The notes beneath the pieces were generated by a model. The model was given only the letters and a program-made list of their open reading frames with translations, had not been told where the DNA came from and ran no database searches. From contig JAGOPK010000018.1 of NCBI GenBank assembly GCA_017992055.1, positions 1 through 41,582 of the forward strand: a stretch of DNA of 41,582 nt. The letters run 5' to 3'. Positions 7,919 to 17,141 of this stretch are shown here, in pieces (within the stretch, counting starts at the first letter, position 1; the number at the start of each line of letters is the position of its first letter). Both the position numbers and the translations under genes were made by a program. This stretch comes from Burkholderiaceae bacterium (GTDB taxonomy: Bacteria > Pseudomonadota > Gammaproteobacteria > Burkholderiales > Burkholderiaceae_C).

Positions 7919-8371
7919 ATGTTCGAGGTCCTGGTCTATCTCTACGAGAACTACTGGCGCCCTGACGCCTGTCCCGACCATGCGCAGCTGACGCGCAAGC
8001 TGTCGGCCGTGGGTTTTGAAAACGACGAGATCCAGGAGGCGCTGAGCTGGCTGGATGGCCTGGCCGAGGCCGCCGCCGCCCACGAGGGCGAGCAGTCGGC
8101 GCAGAGCATGCGCGTCTACGCGCCGGCCGAGATCGACCGCCTGGGCACCGATTCGGTGGCCTTCGTCAGCTTCCTCGAATCCGCCGGCGTGCTGCCGCCG
8201 CCGATGCGCGAGATGGTCATCGACCGCGCCACCGCGGTGGGCGAATCGCCGCTGCCGCTGGAGGATCTGAAGGTCATCGTGCTGATGGTCTTCTGGAGCC
8301 TGGGCGAGGAGCCCGATGCACTGATCCTCGACGAGTTGTTCGTCGCGCCGGAAGAGCGACTGATCCACTGA
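7919..8371 (+). CDS. smg: Smg family protein (DUF494)
   Basis: The protein has 150 residues and opens MFEVLVYLYENYW, the hallmark of the DUF494/Smg family. It is acidic and helical, with a conserved middle (LTRKLSAVGFENDEI) and the C-terminal EDLKVIVLMVFWSL segment. The molecular role of Smg is not settled; it is regularly encoded next to dprA. The frame continues upstream by 31 codons, but those residues are not family-like, so the ATG after TATAGT is used. The neighbouring DUF1631 gene converges on it with only 12 bases between stops. Confidence 0.93.
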   Translation: MFEVLVYLYENYWRPDACPDHAQLTRKLSAVGFENDEIQEALSWLDGLAEAAAAHEGEQSAQSMRVYAPAEIDRLGTDSVAFVSFLESAGVLPPPMREMVIDRATAVGESPLPLEDLKVIVLMVFWSLGEEPDALILDELFVAPEERLIH

Positions 8372-8383
8372 GCCAGCAGGGGC

Positions 8384-10798
8384 TCAGTTCATCAGCCTGG
8401 ACGGATCGGCGTCCAGCTTGGCGAGCGCGCTGCGCGTGGCCTTGACGGTCAGCGCCTCGTCCTGGGCCGGCAGCAACAGGCCGGCCTGCAGATAGGCGGC
8501 CAGGCGCTGCTGCTGGAACAGCATGCAGCGGCCATTGGTGGTGACAAACAGCGACAGTTGGCGCCGCAGGCCGTGCCAGACCAGCTGCACGTTGTCGCGG
8601 CGGTTGCGCCATTCCAGCGTGTACCAGCTGCCCACCAGCAGCTCGCGGGCCCAGGCCAGCATCGGCGCGGTGGGCATGGAGCCGCCCTCGGACACCACTT
8701 CCAGCTCCGAGCTTTCGTGGCCCGACAGGTCCAGCACCATCGATTCGTCGATCTCGATGTCCTCGGCCGCCGGCAGCAGCTCTTCCAGCGAGTCCAGGCG
8801 CTCCACCAGATCCTGCAGGCGCTCGTGCGGGATCACCGCGGCCTTGGCGGTGAAGGCCGCGGCCAGCGCATTGTTCAGCGCATTGATGCGCTCGTCCTGC
8901 TTCTCGGTGCTCATGTTGGCGCTGGCCATGCCGTCGCGCAGGCGCTTGAGTAGCGGCGGCAGGCGGCGGATGACCTCGGCGCGTTCCTCGCGTGTGACCT
9001 TGGCGCCGGCCGACCAGATCAGGTCGGCCGCGGCGCGCTTCATCGCCCGGGTCTCGGGCGCCTGCGGGCCGTAGCGCACGGCCGAGGTGGCCAGCACATC
9101 GGCCCAGACCTGGAACAGGAACTGGCGCACGCCCTCCTGCACCGGCACCTCGTTGAGCATGCGGCGCAGCTCGATAGTGTACTGGATGGCCAGGGTCTCG
9201 CGCTGCTCGACCTGCTGGGCCAGCGACACGCCGCGCCGCGTGGCCTCGTTCTCGTTCTTGAAGTAGTGCTCGAGGAATTTCTCGAACTCCACCAGCACGG
9301 TCTGAAACACGCGCCGGCCGGTGTCGGGATAGGCCTCGACCACCTGCACCACGCGCTTGATCTCCTTTTCCAGCGCATCGCCGACGGCGCCGCTGGCTGA
9401 ATCGAGGCCCATCACGCAGGCGCCCATGCGGTCGATCAATCGGCGCGCCGGATGATCGAGCGTGGCAAAGAAGTCGGGCTCGCTGATCGCCACGCGCAGC
9501 ACCGGCATCTGCAGCCGCGCGAACCACACGCGCATCGCCGCCGGGATGCGCTCCTCGGTGAGGATGCTCTGGAACATCATCGCCACGATCTCGATCGTCG
9601 CGCGTTCGGCCGGCGTGCTGGCGGCCTGCTTCAGCGCCTGCTTGCCCTTGTTCAGCTCGTCGACCAGCATCGGCCCGGTGACCGTGGGCGCATGGGCGAT
9701 GACGGTGCGGCCCTGGCGGTCGCCGCCGGAGGGCGTGCCCGCCGGACTGAGCCGGCGGCGCAGGTTCTGCTGGGCGTTGTTGATGGCCAGCGACAGCGCG
9801 TCGGTGACCGGCCGGGTGATGGCGGTGTCGGAGAAGCCGGGCAGGTGGCGCCCGACCAGGCGGTTGAGCCGGCCCAGCACGGCCTCGGCATGGTCGCTGC
9901 CTCGCGCCAGCGGCGCGGCGCGGGTCATCATGCGGGTTTCTTCGCTAACGCCGCGGGCATCGGCCCGCGTGGCCGGCGCGCTGCTGCGGCGGGCGGGCGG
10001 GCGGCCCGGCGCGGCCGCGGCCCGGCCCTGGCCGAAGCCGGTGCTGTCGTCGAAGAAGTCGCCGCCCGAGCTGGCATGGGCCTCGGCCTGCCGGCTGTCG
10101 GCCGCCGCACCGGAAGCCCCGCCTGCCCCGCCGCCAGGCCGGCTGCGGCGGATGAAGGGCCGCAGGTCCACGTCTGGCATGACCTTTTGCTCGACCAGCC
10201 AGCGGTTGGTCTCGTGGTAGGCCTCCTGAGCCAGCGCGCTGAACTCGTCGTGCAGCAGCGGCTGGGCCTCGCGCCAGTCGTCGGCGCCCAGGCCGGCGGT
10301 GCGCCAGGCATCCAGGGCCACGCGGGCCAGGATGTGGGCACGCAGCATGTCGTGGGTGTCCAGCTCGCCGCGGCGCTCGAGCATGGCCACGCGCGAGCGC
10401 AGGTCGCTGAACTCCCAGCTGGCGCGGTCCATGATGGCCAGGGCCAGGCGCGAGGTCAGGATCTCGCGCTCGATGGTGTCGTTGTCGACCAGGGACAGGC
10501 CGCCGCCGCGGGTGGCGCCGGCCAGCACGTCGCCACCGAACGAGGTGGTGGCGCCATGCTGCAGCACATGGCGCAGGCCGGCGGTGATGGCATGGTGCCA
10601 GGCGCCGGAATGCTTCATCAGCGCCTGCACCAGGTCGCGCCGGCGTTGGGCCGTGCCGTGCTCGGCCGGCTTGTCCAGCAGCACGCGGGCACCGGCGGCC
10701 ACCGCCGACACCAGGCCGGGCAGGCCCTTCAACAGCTCGTCGGCGTAGCGACGGCGGGCCTGGGTGGCGATCTGGGCGTGTTCGGCGGCGGTCGCCAT
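8384..10798 (-). CDS. DUF1631 family protein, large cytosolic protein of unknown function
   Basis: The protein has 804 residues and belongs to the proteobacterial DUF1631 family. It is mostly helical and has a low-complexity Ala/Gly/Arg linker around residues 215-290. The conserved C-terminal part carries LVGSWYTLEWRNRRDNVQL and a LSLFVTTNGRCMLFQQQRLA segment, which resembles a PilZ-like beta barrel in layout; that resemblance is inference. There is no signal peptide or membrane helix. It lies 58 bases downstream of secF on the same strand, and a TAGAGT -10-like box (minus strand, 10848-10843) in that spacer suggests separate transcription. The function is unknown. Confidence 0.88.
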   Translation of the reverse strand: MATAAEHAQIATQARRRYADELLKGLPGLVSAVAAGARVLLDKPAEHGTAQRRRDLVQALMKHSGAWHHAITAGLRHVLQHGATTSFGGDVLAGATRGGGLSLVDNDTIEREILTSRLALAIMDRASWEFSDLRSRVAMLERRGELDTHDMLRAHILARVALDAWRTAGLGADDWREAQPLLHDEFSALAQEAYHETNRWLVEQKVMPDVDLRPFIRRSRPGGGAGGASGAAADSRQAEAHASSGGDFFDDSTGFGQGRAAAAPGRPPARRSSAPATRADARGVSEETRMMTRAAPLARGSDHAEAVLGRLNRLVGRHLPGFSDTAITRPVTDALSLAINNAQQNLRRRLSPAGTPSGGDRQGRTVIAHAPTVTGPMLVDELNKGKQALKQAASTPAERATIEIVAMMFQSILTEERIPAAMRVWFARLQMPVLRVAISEPDFFATLDHPARRLIDRMGACVMGLDSASGAVGDALEKEIKRVVQVVEAYPDTGRRVFQTVLVEFEKFLEHYFKNENEATRRGVSLAQQVEQRETLAIQYTIELRRMLNEVPVQEGVRQFLFQVWADVLATSAVRYGPQAPETRAMKRAAADLIWSAGAKVTREERAEVIRRLPPLLKRLRDGMASANMSTEKQDERINALNNALAAAFTAKAAVIPHERLQDLVERLDSLEELLPAAEDIEIDESMVLDLSGHESSELEVVSEGGSMPTAPMLAWARELLVGSWYTLEWRNRRDNVQLVWHGLRRQLSLFVTTNGRCMLFQQQRLAAYLQAGLLLPAQDEALTVKATRSALAKLDADPSRLMN

Positions 10799-10856
10799 GG
10801 TGGGAAGGGGCAGGGTCGGCGCGAGGTTCTTGTTGTGCCCTGACTCTACCCCAGCG

Positions 10857-11900
10857 TCAGACCACGGCGCCGGCGTTGGGATCGTTGGGGTCCTGGTCCG
10901 GGCCCTTGGCCGGACCGGCCTTGACCAGGTCCTCGCGCTTGACGCCCAGCCACATGGCGATGGCCGCGGCGACGAACACCGACGAGTAGATGCCGAAGCA
11001 GATGCCGATGGTCAGCGCGATGGCGAAGTGGTGCAGCGTCGGGCCGCCGAAGAACAGCATCGCCAGCACCATCATCTGCGTGGAGCCGTGGGTGATGATG
11101 GTGCGGCTGATGGTCGAGGTGATGGCGTGGTCGATGACCTCGGTGGTGCTGAGCTTGCGGTACTTGCGGAAGGCCTCGCGGATGCGGTCGAAGATCACCA
11201 CCGACTCGTTGACCGAGTAGCCCAGCACCGCCAGCACCGCCGCCAGCACCGCCAGCGAGAACTCCCACTGGAAGAAGGCGAAGAAGCCCAGGATGATGAT
11301 CACGTCGTGCAGGTTGGCGATGATGGCCGCCACCGAGAACTTCCACTCGAAGCGGAAGGCCAGGTAGACCATGATGCCGATGATCACGAAGGCCAGCGCC
11401 TTCAGGCCGTCGGCATACAGCTCGGCGCCGACCGCCGGGCCGACGAACTCGGTGCGCGACAGCTTCAGCGGCTCGGTGCCGGCGGCCACGGTGCACGAGG
11501 GCCGGCTGACCTGCTCGCCCTGGGCCGTGGTGTAGGCCTTGGTGCCCACCGTGCCGGCGTCGGCCTTGCACAGCGCGTCGAAGACCTGCTGCGCGACCTC
11601 GCTCTGCTTGACGTCGCCACGCACCGGCAGGCGCACCAGCACGTCGCGCGAGGTGCCGAAGTTCTGCACCTGGACCTCGCCGAACTTCAGCGTGTCCACC
11701 GTGGCGCGCACCTTCTCCAGGTTGGCCGGCTGGGCGTACTCGACCTCGAGCACGGTGCCGCCGGTGAACTCGATCGACAGGTGCAGGCCACGCGTCAGCA
11801 GGAAGAACACCGCCGCGGCGAAGGTGGCGAAGCTGATGATGTTGAACACCAGCGCATGCCGCATGAACGGGATGTCGCGGCGGATGCGGAAGAATTCCAT
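10857..11900 (-). CDS. secF: Protein translocase subunit SecF
   Basis: The protein has 347 residues, longer at the C-terminus than E. coli SecF by an acidic tail rich in Asp, Pro and Asn. Six membrane segments are visible. The first is near residues 16-36 and is followed by the periplasmic P1 head with LSIEFTGGTVLEV. Helices 4-5 contain a typical NESVVIFDRIRE stretch (RND-family fold). SecF pairs with SecD and uses the proton gradient to help pull proteins across the inner membrane. It starts 21 bases after the secD stop, so the two genes are co-transcribed. Confidence 0.97.
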   Translation of the reverse strand: MEFFRIRRDIPFMRHALVFNIISFATFAAAVFFLLTRGLHLSIEFTGGTVLEVEYAQPANLEKVRATVDTLKFGEVQVQNFGTSRDVLVRLPVRGDVKQSEVAQQVFDALCKADAGTVGTKAYTTAQGEQVSRPSCTVAAGTEPLKLSRTEFVGPAVGAELYADGLKALAFVIIGIMVYLAFRFEWKFSVAAIIANLHDVIIILGFFAFFQWEFSLAVLAAVLAVLGYSVNESVVIFDRIREAFRKYRKLSTTEVIDHAITSTISRTIITHGSTQMMVLAMLFFGGPTLHHFAIALTIGICFGIYSSVFVAAAIAMWLGVKREDLVKAGPAKGPDQDPNDPNAGAVV

Positions 11901-11921
11901 GGTCGTGTCTCGCGGTCGGGT

Positions 11922-13811
11922 TCAGGCGTTGCCGGTGGTGTCGCTGCCACCGGGCGTGGCGGCGGGCTTCCACACCTGGCCGATGGACACCGACTTCAGC
12001 TTCTTCTGCCGGCCGTACCAGAGGTTGACCAGGCCGCGCGAGAACATCACCGCCGAGAACATGCTGGTCAGGATGCCCAGGCAGTGCACCACGGCGAAGC
12101 CGCGCACCGGGCCCGAGCCGAAGGCCAGCAGGGCCACGCCGGCGATCAGCGTGGTGATGTTGGAGTCGAGGATGGTGCCCCAGGCGCGCTCGTAGCCGGC
12201 CGAGATCGCCGCCTGCGGGCTGGCGCCGTTGCGCAGCTCTTCGCGCACACGCTCGTTGATCAGCACGTTGGCATCGATGGCCATGCCCAGTGCCAGGGCC
12301 ATGGCGGCCATGCCGGGCAGCGTCAGCGTGGCCTGCAGCATCGACAGCACGGCCACCAGCAGCAGCAGGTTGAAGCCCAGCGCCAGCGTGCTGAACACGC
12401 CGAACAGCAGGTAGTAGCAGCACATGAAGACGGCGATCGCCGCGAAGCCGTAGGCCACGCTGGAGAAGCCCATCTGGATGTTCTCGGCACCCAGGCTGGG
12501 GCCGATGGTGCGCTCCTCGATGATCTCCATCGGCGCGGCCAGCGAGCCGGCGCGCAGCAGCAGGGCCGTGTCGTTGGCTTCCTGGGTGCTCATCTGGCCG
12601 CTGATCTGCACCCGTCCGCCGCCGATCTCGCTGCGGATCACCGGCGCGGTGACGACCTCGCCCTTGCCCTTCTCGAACAGCAGGATGGCCATGCGCTTGC
12701 CGACGTTCTCGCGCGTGACGTCGCGGAAGATGCGCGCGCCCTTGGCGTCCAGCGTCAGGTGCACGGCCGGCTGCTGGTGGTCGTCGAAGCCGGCCTGGGC
12801 ATCGGTGAGGTTCTCGCCGGTCAGGATGACCTGGCGGAACACCACGATGGGCGCGCCGTCCTTCTCCAGATAGCGCTCGCTGCCGAAGGGCACCGGCCCG
12901 CCGCCCGACAGCGCGGCCAGGGCCTCGCTGCTGGTATTGACCAGGCGCACTTCCAGCGTGGCCGTGCGGCCCAGGATGTCCTTGGCGCGCGCCGTGTCCT
13001 GCACGCCGGGCAGCTGCACCACCACGCGGTCGGCGCCCTGCTGCTGGATCACCGGCTCGCTGGTGCCCAGCTCGTTGACGCGGTTGTGCAGCGTGGTGAT
13101 GTTCTGCTTGATGGCCGCGTCCTGCACCGCCTTGGCGGCCTGCGGCTTGAGCGTGCCCAGCAGCTGCGGCTCGGCGGCATCGCCGCCGGCGCTCCACTGC
13201 CAGTCGGGCAGCTGGTCGCCCAGCAGGCCCTGGGCCTGCTGCAGCGTGGCCGCGTCGCGGAAGCGCACCGTCACCTGGTTGCCGTCGCGGTTGATGCCGG
13301 CATGGCGGATGTTCTTGTCGCGCAGCAGGGTGCGCAGGTCGCCGGTCACCGACTCGGCCTTTTTCGTCAGCGCGGCCTTCATGTCGACCTGCATCAGGAA
13401 GTGCACGCCGCCACGCAGGTCCAGGCCCAGGTACATGGGCAGGGCGTGCAGCTTGGTCAGCCAGGTCGGCGAGCGGCTCAGCAGGTTCAGCGCGACGATG
13501 TAGCTGGGGTCGGCCGCATCGGGGTTCAGCGCCTTGGCGATGGCGTCCTTGGCCTTGATCTGGTCGTCGGTGGTGGCGAAGCGCGCCTTCACCGAGTTGC
13601 CGTCGATCTGCACGAAGTCGGCCTTCAGGCCGGCGGCCTGGATCGCCGCGGACACCCGCGGCACCAGGCCGGTATCGACCTTGATCGTGGCCTTGCCCGA
13701 CGACACCTGCACCGCCGGTGCCTCGCCGAACAGGTTGGGCAGCGTGTAGACCAGGCCGATCACCAGCGCCACGGCCAGGATCGCGTATTTCCACCAGGGA
13801 TAGCGGTTCAT
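11922..13811 (-). CDS. secD: Protein translocase subunit SecD
   Basis: The protein has 629 residues. The first membrane helix (about 8-24, MNRYPWWKYAILAVALVIG) is followed by the large periplasmic P1 region, including LGLDLRGGVHFLMQVD, the characteristic SecD motif. Five further helices occupy the C-terminal third, with AMAIDANVLINERVREEL. GAGGAA lies six bases upstream of the ATG giving MNRYPWW, which fixes the start six codons inside the longest frame. It works with SecF and YajC as an accessory of the SecYEG channel. yajC precedes it by 104 bases on the same strand. Confidence 0.97.
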   Translation of the reverse strand: MNRYPWWKYAILAVALVIGLVYTLPNLFGEAPAVQVSSGKATIKVDTGLVPRVSAAIQAAGLKADFVQIDGNSVKARFATTDDQIKAKDAIAKALNPDAADPSYIVALNLLSRSPTWLTKLHALPMYLGLDLRGGVHFLMQVDMKAALTKKAESVTGDLRTLLRDKNIRHAGINRDGNQVTVRFRDAATLQQAQGLLGDQLPDWQWSAGGDAAEPQLLGTLKPQAAKAVQDAAIKQNITTLHNRVNELGTSEPVIQQQGADRVVVQLPGVQDTARAKDILGRTATLEVRLVNTSSEALAALSGGGPVPFGSERYLEKDGAPIVVFRQVILTGENLTDAQAGFDDHQQPAVHLTLDAKGARIFRDVTRENVGKRMAILLFEKGKGEVVTAPVIRSEIGGGRVQISGQMSTQEANDTALLLRAGSLAAPMEIIEERTIGPSLGAENIQMGFSSVAYGFAAIAVFMCCYYLLFGVFSTLALGFNLLLLVAVLSMLQATLTLPGMAAMALALGMAIDANVLINERVREELRNGASPQAAISAGYERAWGTILDSNITTLIAGVALLAFGSGPVRGFAVVHCLGILTSMFSAVMFSRGLVNLWYGRQKKLKSVSIGQVWKPAATPGGSDTTGNA

Positions 13812-13891
13812 GCAGGTTCCTCGTCCCACGCGGCGGGCCGCGTTGCCACGGCGGCCGGGGGGCGGATCAGGGTCGGGTCAGTCGGGGATGG

Positions 13892-13911
13892 CGGCCGGCC
13901 TGCGCCGGCCG
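13892..13911 (-). terminator. GC-rich hairpin between yajC and secD
   Basis: The 8-base arms CGGCCGGC (13892-13899) and GCCGGCCG (13904-13911) enclose a CTGC loop, five bases past the yajC stop. No T-run follows on the minus strand. The hairpin is therefore more likely to pause transcription, partly attenuate it or stabilise the yajC message than to terminate fully. secD and secF lie downstream. Confidence 0.35.
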
Positions 13912-13915
13912 GGGC

Positions 13916-14248
13916 TCACTTGCCGTAGGTGCCCTTGGGCAGCACCTGGACCACGGCGCCGCGCTGCAGCTGCAGTTCCACGCCGCTGGAGACCTCGACG
14001 TTCAGGTAGCTCTCGCCGATCTTGGTGACGCGGCCGATGATGCCGCCGTTGGTGACCACCTCGTCGCCCTTGGCCAGGGCCTCCAGCATGGCCTTGTGCT
14101 CCTTCTGGCGCTTCATCTGCGGGCGGATCATGATGAAGTACAGCACCACGAACATCAGCACCAGGGGCAGCAGGCTCATCAGGCTGCTCTCGGTGCCGCC
14201 GGTGGCAGCGGCCGGCGCGGTCTGGGCAATGGCTTCGGAAATGAACAT
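13916..14248 (-). CDS. yajC: Sec translocon accessory subunit YajC
   Basis: The protein has 110 residues with one N-terminal membrane helix (about 23-41, LMSLLPLVLMFVVLYFIMI) followed by RPQMKRQKEHKAMLEAL, the signature of YajC. A small cytosolic beta domain follows, with GDEVVTNGGIIGRVTKI. AAGGA sits at a good distance from the ATG. YajC associates with SecDF and with the AcrB pump in other bacteria. The yajC-secD-secF order is standard. Confidence 0.97.
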   Translation of the reverse strand: MFISEAIAQTAPAAATGGTESSLMSLLPLVLMFVVLYFIMIRPQMKRQKEHKAMLEALAKGDEVVTNGGIIGRVTKIGESYLNVEVSSGVELQLQRGAVVQVLPKGTYGK

Positions 14249-14282
14249 CTCGGTCCTTGTTGTTCAGGCGGGCAAACCGCCC

Positions 14283-14288
14283 ATTTTA
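14283..14288 (-). promoter_or_regulatory. Putative -10 element for the yajC-secDF operon
   Basis: On the minus strand TAAAAT (14288-14283) lies 35 bases before the yajC ATG, and it matches five of six consensus positions. No convincing -35 box was found at 16-18 bases. A short GGCGG/CCGCC inverted repeat (14267-14281) sits directly downstream, across the predicted transcription start, where an operator could lie. Confidence 0.35.
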
Positions 14289-14316
14289 GGTGTGGGTGGC
14301 GGGGGACTGCCGGGGT

Positions 14317-15276
14317 TCAGAACAGCGCCATGCTCAGCTTGCGGCGGTACTGGTCGATCACCGGGTCGCTGGGTGCGACCGCGGCCTTGCCGGTCAGTTC
14401 CAGCGTGCCTTTGCCGCCGGCGGCGTCGGCACCGCCGGCCGCTTTGTGCGTGGGCTGGGGCTTGGTCATCAGCTCCAAGATGGCCACATAGGTCTTGCGC
14501 GCCAGCTCGCCGTTCCAGGTCTTGTCGCGCAGGATGATCTCCAGCAGCGCATCCATCGCGTCGGTGAAGCGGCCCGTCGCCATCAGCAGCTGGGCCAGCT
14601 CGTAGCGGGCCTCGAAGTCGCGGCGGTTGGCGGCGATGGCCGCGTCCAGCGCCTGCGGGCTGCGTGCGCTGGGTGCCTTTTCGCAGGCCGCCAGCCACAG
14701 GCCCAGCGCGGCCAGGCGGGCGTCGAAGGCGGTCTTGCTGGCCACCGGATCGAAGGCCTGGCGGGCATGCTCGACCTGGCCGGTCTCCAGCAGCAGCTTG
14801 ACGTAGTCGAAGCGCGCCACGTCGTTGGCCGGGTCGACCATCACCGCCTGCTGCAGCTTGGCCAGCGCGGCGTCCAGGTCGCCGTCGGCCTCCAGGGCCT
14901 CGGCCTCGGCGGTGTCGGCCTCGGCCTCCGCCTCGGCGGCGCTGGGCACGTGGCGGTCGAGGAACTCGCGGATCTGCGCCTCGGGCAGGGCGCCGACGAA
15001 GCCGTCCACCGGCTGGCCCTGCGCGAACATCACGCAGAACGGGATCGAGCGCACGCCGAAGGCCTGGCTCAGCTGGCTGGCGATCTCGGGCTGGTCGTCG
15101 CTGTTGAGCTTGGCCAGCTTGAAGCGGCCGGCATAGGCCGTTTCCAGTTTCTCCAGGATCGGGCCCAGCGTGCGGCAGGGGCCGCACCAGGGCGCCCAGA
15201 TGTCCAGCAGCACCGGCTGCTGCATCGAGGCCTGGATCAGCTCGGTTTCGAAGTTCTGGATGGTGATGTCACTCAT
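14317..15276 (-). CDS. Thioredoxin-TPR protein (CnoX/YbbN-like co-chaperone)
   Basis: The protein has 319 residues. An N-terminal thioredoxin domain (about 5-110) contains [13 protein letters not shown] with redox cysteines 31 and 34 and the cis-proline segment IPFCVM. An Ala/Glu-rich linker (about 111-130) leads to tetratricopeptide-type helices (about 130-260) ending with a low-complexity tail. This layout is that of YbbN/CnoX, which protects proteins from oxidative aggregation and hands them to GroEL. E. coli CnoX lacks a complete CXXC, whereas this copy keeps it, so oxidoreductase activity is possible. It is transcribed divergently from purE. Confidence 0.9.
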   Translation of the reverse strand: MSDITIQNFETELIQASMQQPVLLDIWAPWCGPCRTLGPILEKLETAYAGRFKLAKLNSDDQPEIASQLSQAFGVRSIPFCVMFAQGQPVDGFVGALPEAQIREFLDRHVPSAAEAEAEADTAEAEALEADGDLDAALAKLQQAVMVDPANDVARFDYVKLLLETGQVEHARQAFDPVASKTAFDARLAALGLWLAACEKAPSARSPQALDAAIAANRRDFEARYELAQLLMATGRFTDAMDALLEIILRDKTWNGELARKTYVAILELMTKPQPTHKAAGGADAAGGKGTLELTGKAAVAPSDPVIDQYRRKLSMALF

Positions 15277-15334
15277 GCGCTTGCAGCCCTGCTGGGTTGA
15301 CGGTGGCCGGCCTGGGGATATGCGGCCGCCCGCC

Positions 15335-15340
15335 TACAAT
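15335..15340 (+). promoter_or_regulatory. -10 element of the purE-purK promoter
   Basis: TACAAT, five of six matches to the consensus, stands 49 bases before the proposed purE start in an otherwise GC-rich divergent spacer. No good -35 box lies at 16-18 bases. A TTGACG at 15297-15302 is 32 bases away and cannot pair with it. Confidence 0.4.
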
Positions 15341-15389
15341 TCAATGTTTCGCCGTCTTGCGGCACTCGGACAGCTTGCGGAGCCCGCCC

Positions 15390-15941
15390 TTGTCTTCAGA
15401 TCCGTCTGGTTCGCCAGTCACCGCGCCCGAATTTTCCTTGCAGCACCACCCGCAAGCCCTGGTCGGCGTGCTGATGGGCTCGTCCAGCGACTGGGAGACG
15501 ATGCGCGAAGCGGCCCGGATTCTCGCCGACTTCGGTGTCGCTTTCGAATGCCGGGTGGTCTCGGCCCACCGCATGCCCGATGCGATGTTCGCCTATGCCG
15601 AGGCGGCCGCCGGCCGCGGCCTGCGCGCCATCATCGCCGGTGCCGGCGGCGCGGCCCACCTGCCGGGCATGCTGGCGGCCAAGACCACGGTGCCGGTGCT
15701 GGGCGTGCCGGTGCAGTCGCGGGCGCTGTCGGGCGTGGATTCGCTGCATTCCATCGTGCAGATGCCCAAGGGCGTGCCGGTGGCCACCTTTGCCATCGGC
15801 GCCGCCGGCGCGGCCAATGCGGCGCTGTTCGCCGTGGCCCAGCTGGCCACGCAGGATGCCGCGCTGCGCGCGCGGCTGGAGGCCTTCCGCGCGCGCCAGA
15901 CCGCCGCGGCCGAGGCCATGAGCGCGGAGCTGAGCCTGTGA
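15390..15941 (+). CDS. purE: N5-carboxyaminoimidazole ribonucleotide mutase
   Basis: This length gives 183 residues. PurE moves the carboxyl group in the two-step bacterial route to CAIR in purine synthesis. The motifs are [12 protein letters not shown] (27-38), VVSAHRMPD with catalytic His60, and [11 protein letters not shown]. No ATG is available near the expected N-terminus. A TTG at 15390 with CGGAG seven bases upstream is the best start, giving [14 protein letters not shown] before the core. A second in-frame TTG at 15375 is the alternative. The stop overlaps the purK start. Confidence 0.93.
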   Translation: MSSDPSGSPVTAPEFSLQHHPQALVGVLMGSSSDWETMREAARILADFGVAFECRVVSAHRMPDAMFAYAEAAAGRGLRAIIAGAGGAAHLPGMLAAKTTVPVLGVPVQSRALSGVDSLHSIVQMPKGVPVATFAIGAAGAANAALFAVAQLATQDAALRARLEAFRARQTAAAEAMSAELSL

Positions 15942-17113
15942 GCGCCGGCAAGGTCATCCTGCCCGGGGCCACGCTGGGCGTCATGGGGGGCGGCCAGCTG
16001 GGCCGCATGTTCGTGCAGGCGGCGCAGTCGCTGGGCTACTTCACCGCCGTGCTGGATGCCGATGCGGCCTCGCCGGCCGGCCTGGTGGCGCATTACCACA
16101 TCGAGACCGGCTACCTGGACGAGCAGGGCCTGGCCCAGCTGATGCAGCGTAGCGAGGCCATCACCACCGAGTTCGAGAACGTGCCCGCCGGCGCCCTGGT
16201 GACCCTGGGCGCGCACCGCCCGGTGGCGCCGGCCGCCGATGCCGTGGCCATCTGCCAGGACCGCGCCGCCGAGAAGGCCATGTTCGGCCGCGCCGGCGTG
16301 CCCTGCGCGCCGCATGCGCTGATCGAGACCGAGGCCCAGCTGGCCGCCGTGCCCGAGGCCCTGCTGCCCGGCATCCTGAAGACCGCCCGCCTGGGCTACG
16401 ACGGCAAGGGCCAGGTGCGCGTGGCCGACCGCGCGGCGCTGGCCGCCGCCTGGGCCCAGCTGAAGGGTGTGCCCTGCGTGCTCGAAGCCCTGCTGCCGCT
16501 GGCGCTGGAGCTGTCGGTGGTGGTGGCGCGCAGCGCCCAGGGCCAGGTGGTGCGCCTGCCGGTGCAGCAGAACCTGCACCGCGACGGCATCCTGGCCGTG
16601 ACCCAGGTGCCGGCGCCCGATGCTTCGCCCGAGCTGCAGCAGCAGGCCGCCGATGCCGCCGCCGCGCTGGCCCAGGCCATGGGCTATGTGGGCGTGCTGT
16701 GCGTGGAGTTCTTCGTGCTGCGCGACGGTCGCCTGGTGGCCAACGAGATGGCGCCGCGGCCGCACAACTCGGGCCACTGGTCCATCGATGGTGCCGACGT
16801 CAGCCAGTTCGAGCTGCAGGTGCGCACGCTGGCCGGCCTGCCGCTGGTGGCGCCGCGCCAGCACTCTGCGGCGGTGATGCTCAACCTGCTGGGCGACCTG
16901 TGGTTCAGCGATGCGGCCGACCCGCAGCGCGAGCGCACGCCGCCCTGGGCCCAGGTGCTGGCCCTGCCCGGCGTGCACCTGCACCTGTACGGCAAGGCCA
17001 GCGCCCGCCCCGGGCGCAAGATGGGCCATCTGACCGTGACCGCGGCCGACGCCGGCCAGGCCCGCGCCGTGGCCCTGCAGGCCGCGGCCGTGCTGGGCCT
17101 GCCGGCCTTCTGA
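15938..17113 (+). CDS. purK: 5-(carboxyamino)imidazole ribonucleotide synthase
   Basis: The protein has 391 residues and belongs to the ATP-grasp superfamily; it makes N5-CAIR from AIR, bicarbonate and ATP. It opens with the preATP-grasp Rossmann motif [17 protein letters not shown], then TEFENVPAG. The ATP-grasp core includes [13 protein letters not shown], a [20 protein letters not shown] metal and phosphate loop, and [10 protein letters not shown]. The start is the GTG in the four-base GTGA overlap with the purE stop. PurE and PurK work in sequence, so the coupling makes sense. Confidence 0.96.
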   Translation: MSAGKVILPGATLGVMGGGQLGRMFVQAAQSLGYFTAVLDADAASPAGLVAHYHIETGYLDEQGLAQLMQRSEAITTEFENVPAGALVTLGAHRPVAPAADAVAICQDRAAEKAMFGRAGVPCAPHALIETEAQLAAVPEALLPGILKTARLGYDGKGQVRVADRAALAAAWAQLKGVPCVLEALLPLALELSVVVARSAQGQVVRLPVQQNLHRDGILAVTQVPAPDASPELQQQAADAAAALAQAMGYVGVLCVEFFVLRDGRLVANEMAPRPHNSGHWSIDGADVSQFELQVRTLAGLPLVAPRQHSAAVMLNLLGDLWFSDAADPQRERTPPWAQVLALPGVHLHLYGKASARPGRKMGHLTVTAADAGQARAVALQAAAVLGLPAF

Positions 17114-17141
17114 GGCCGGCGTCCCGCCCCCGGCCCCGAGC

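Noticed and set aside
10764-13928. A 1054-codon open frame on the plus strand opposite secF-secD
   Set aside because: It is antisense to two certain genes. Its product is low-complexity (Gly, Ala, Arg, Gln, His) and it results from GC-rich codon third positions.
15297-15302. TTGACG as the -35 box of purE
   Set aside because: It is 32 bases from the only good -10 box (TACAAT). The alternative GATATG at 14 bases spacing is poor.
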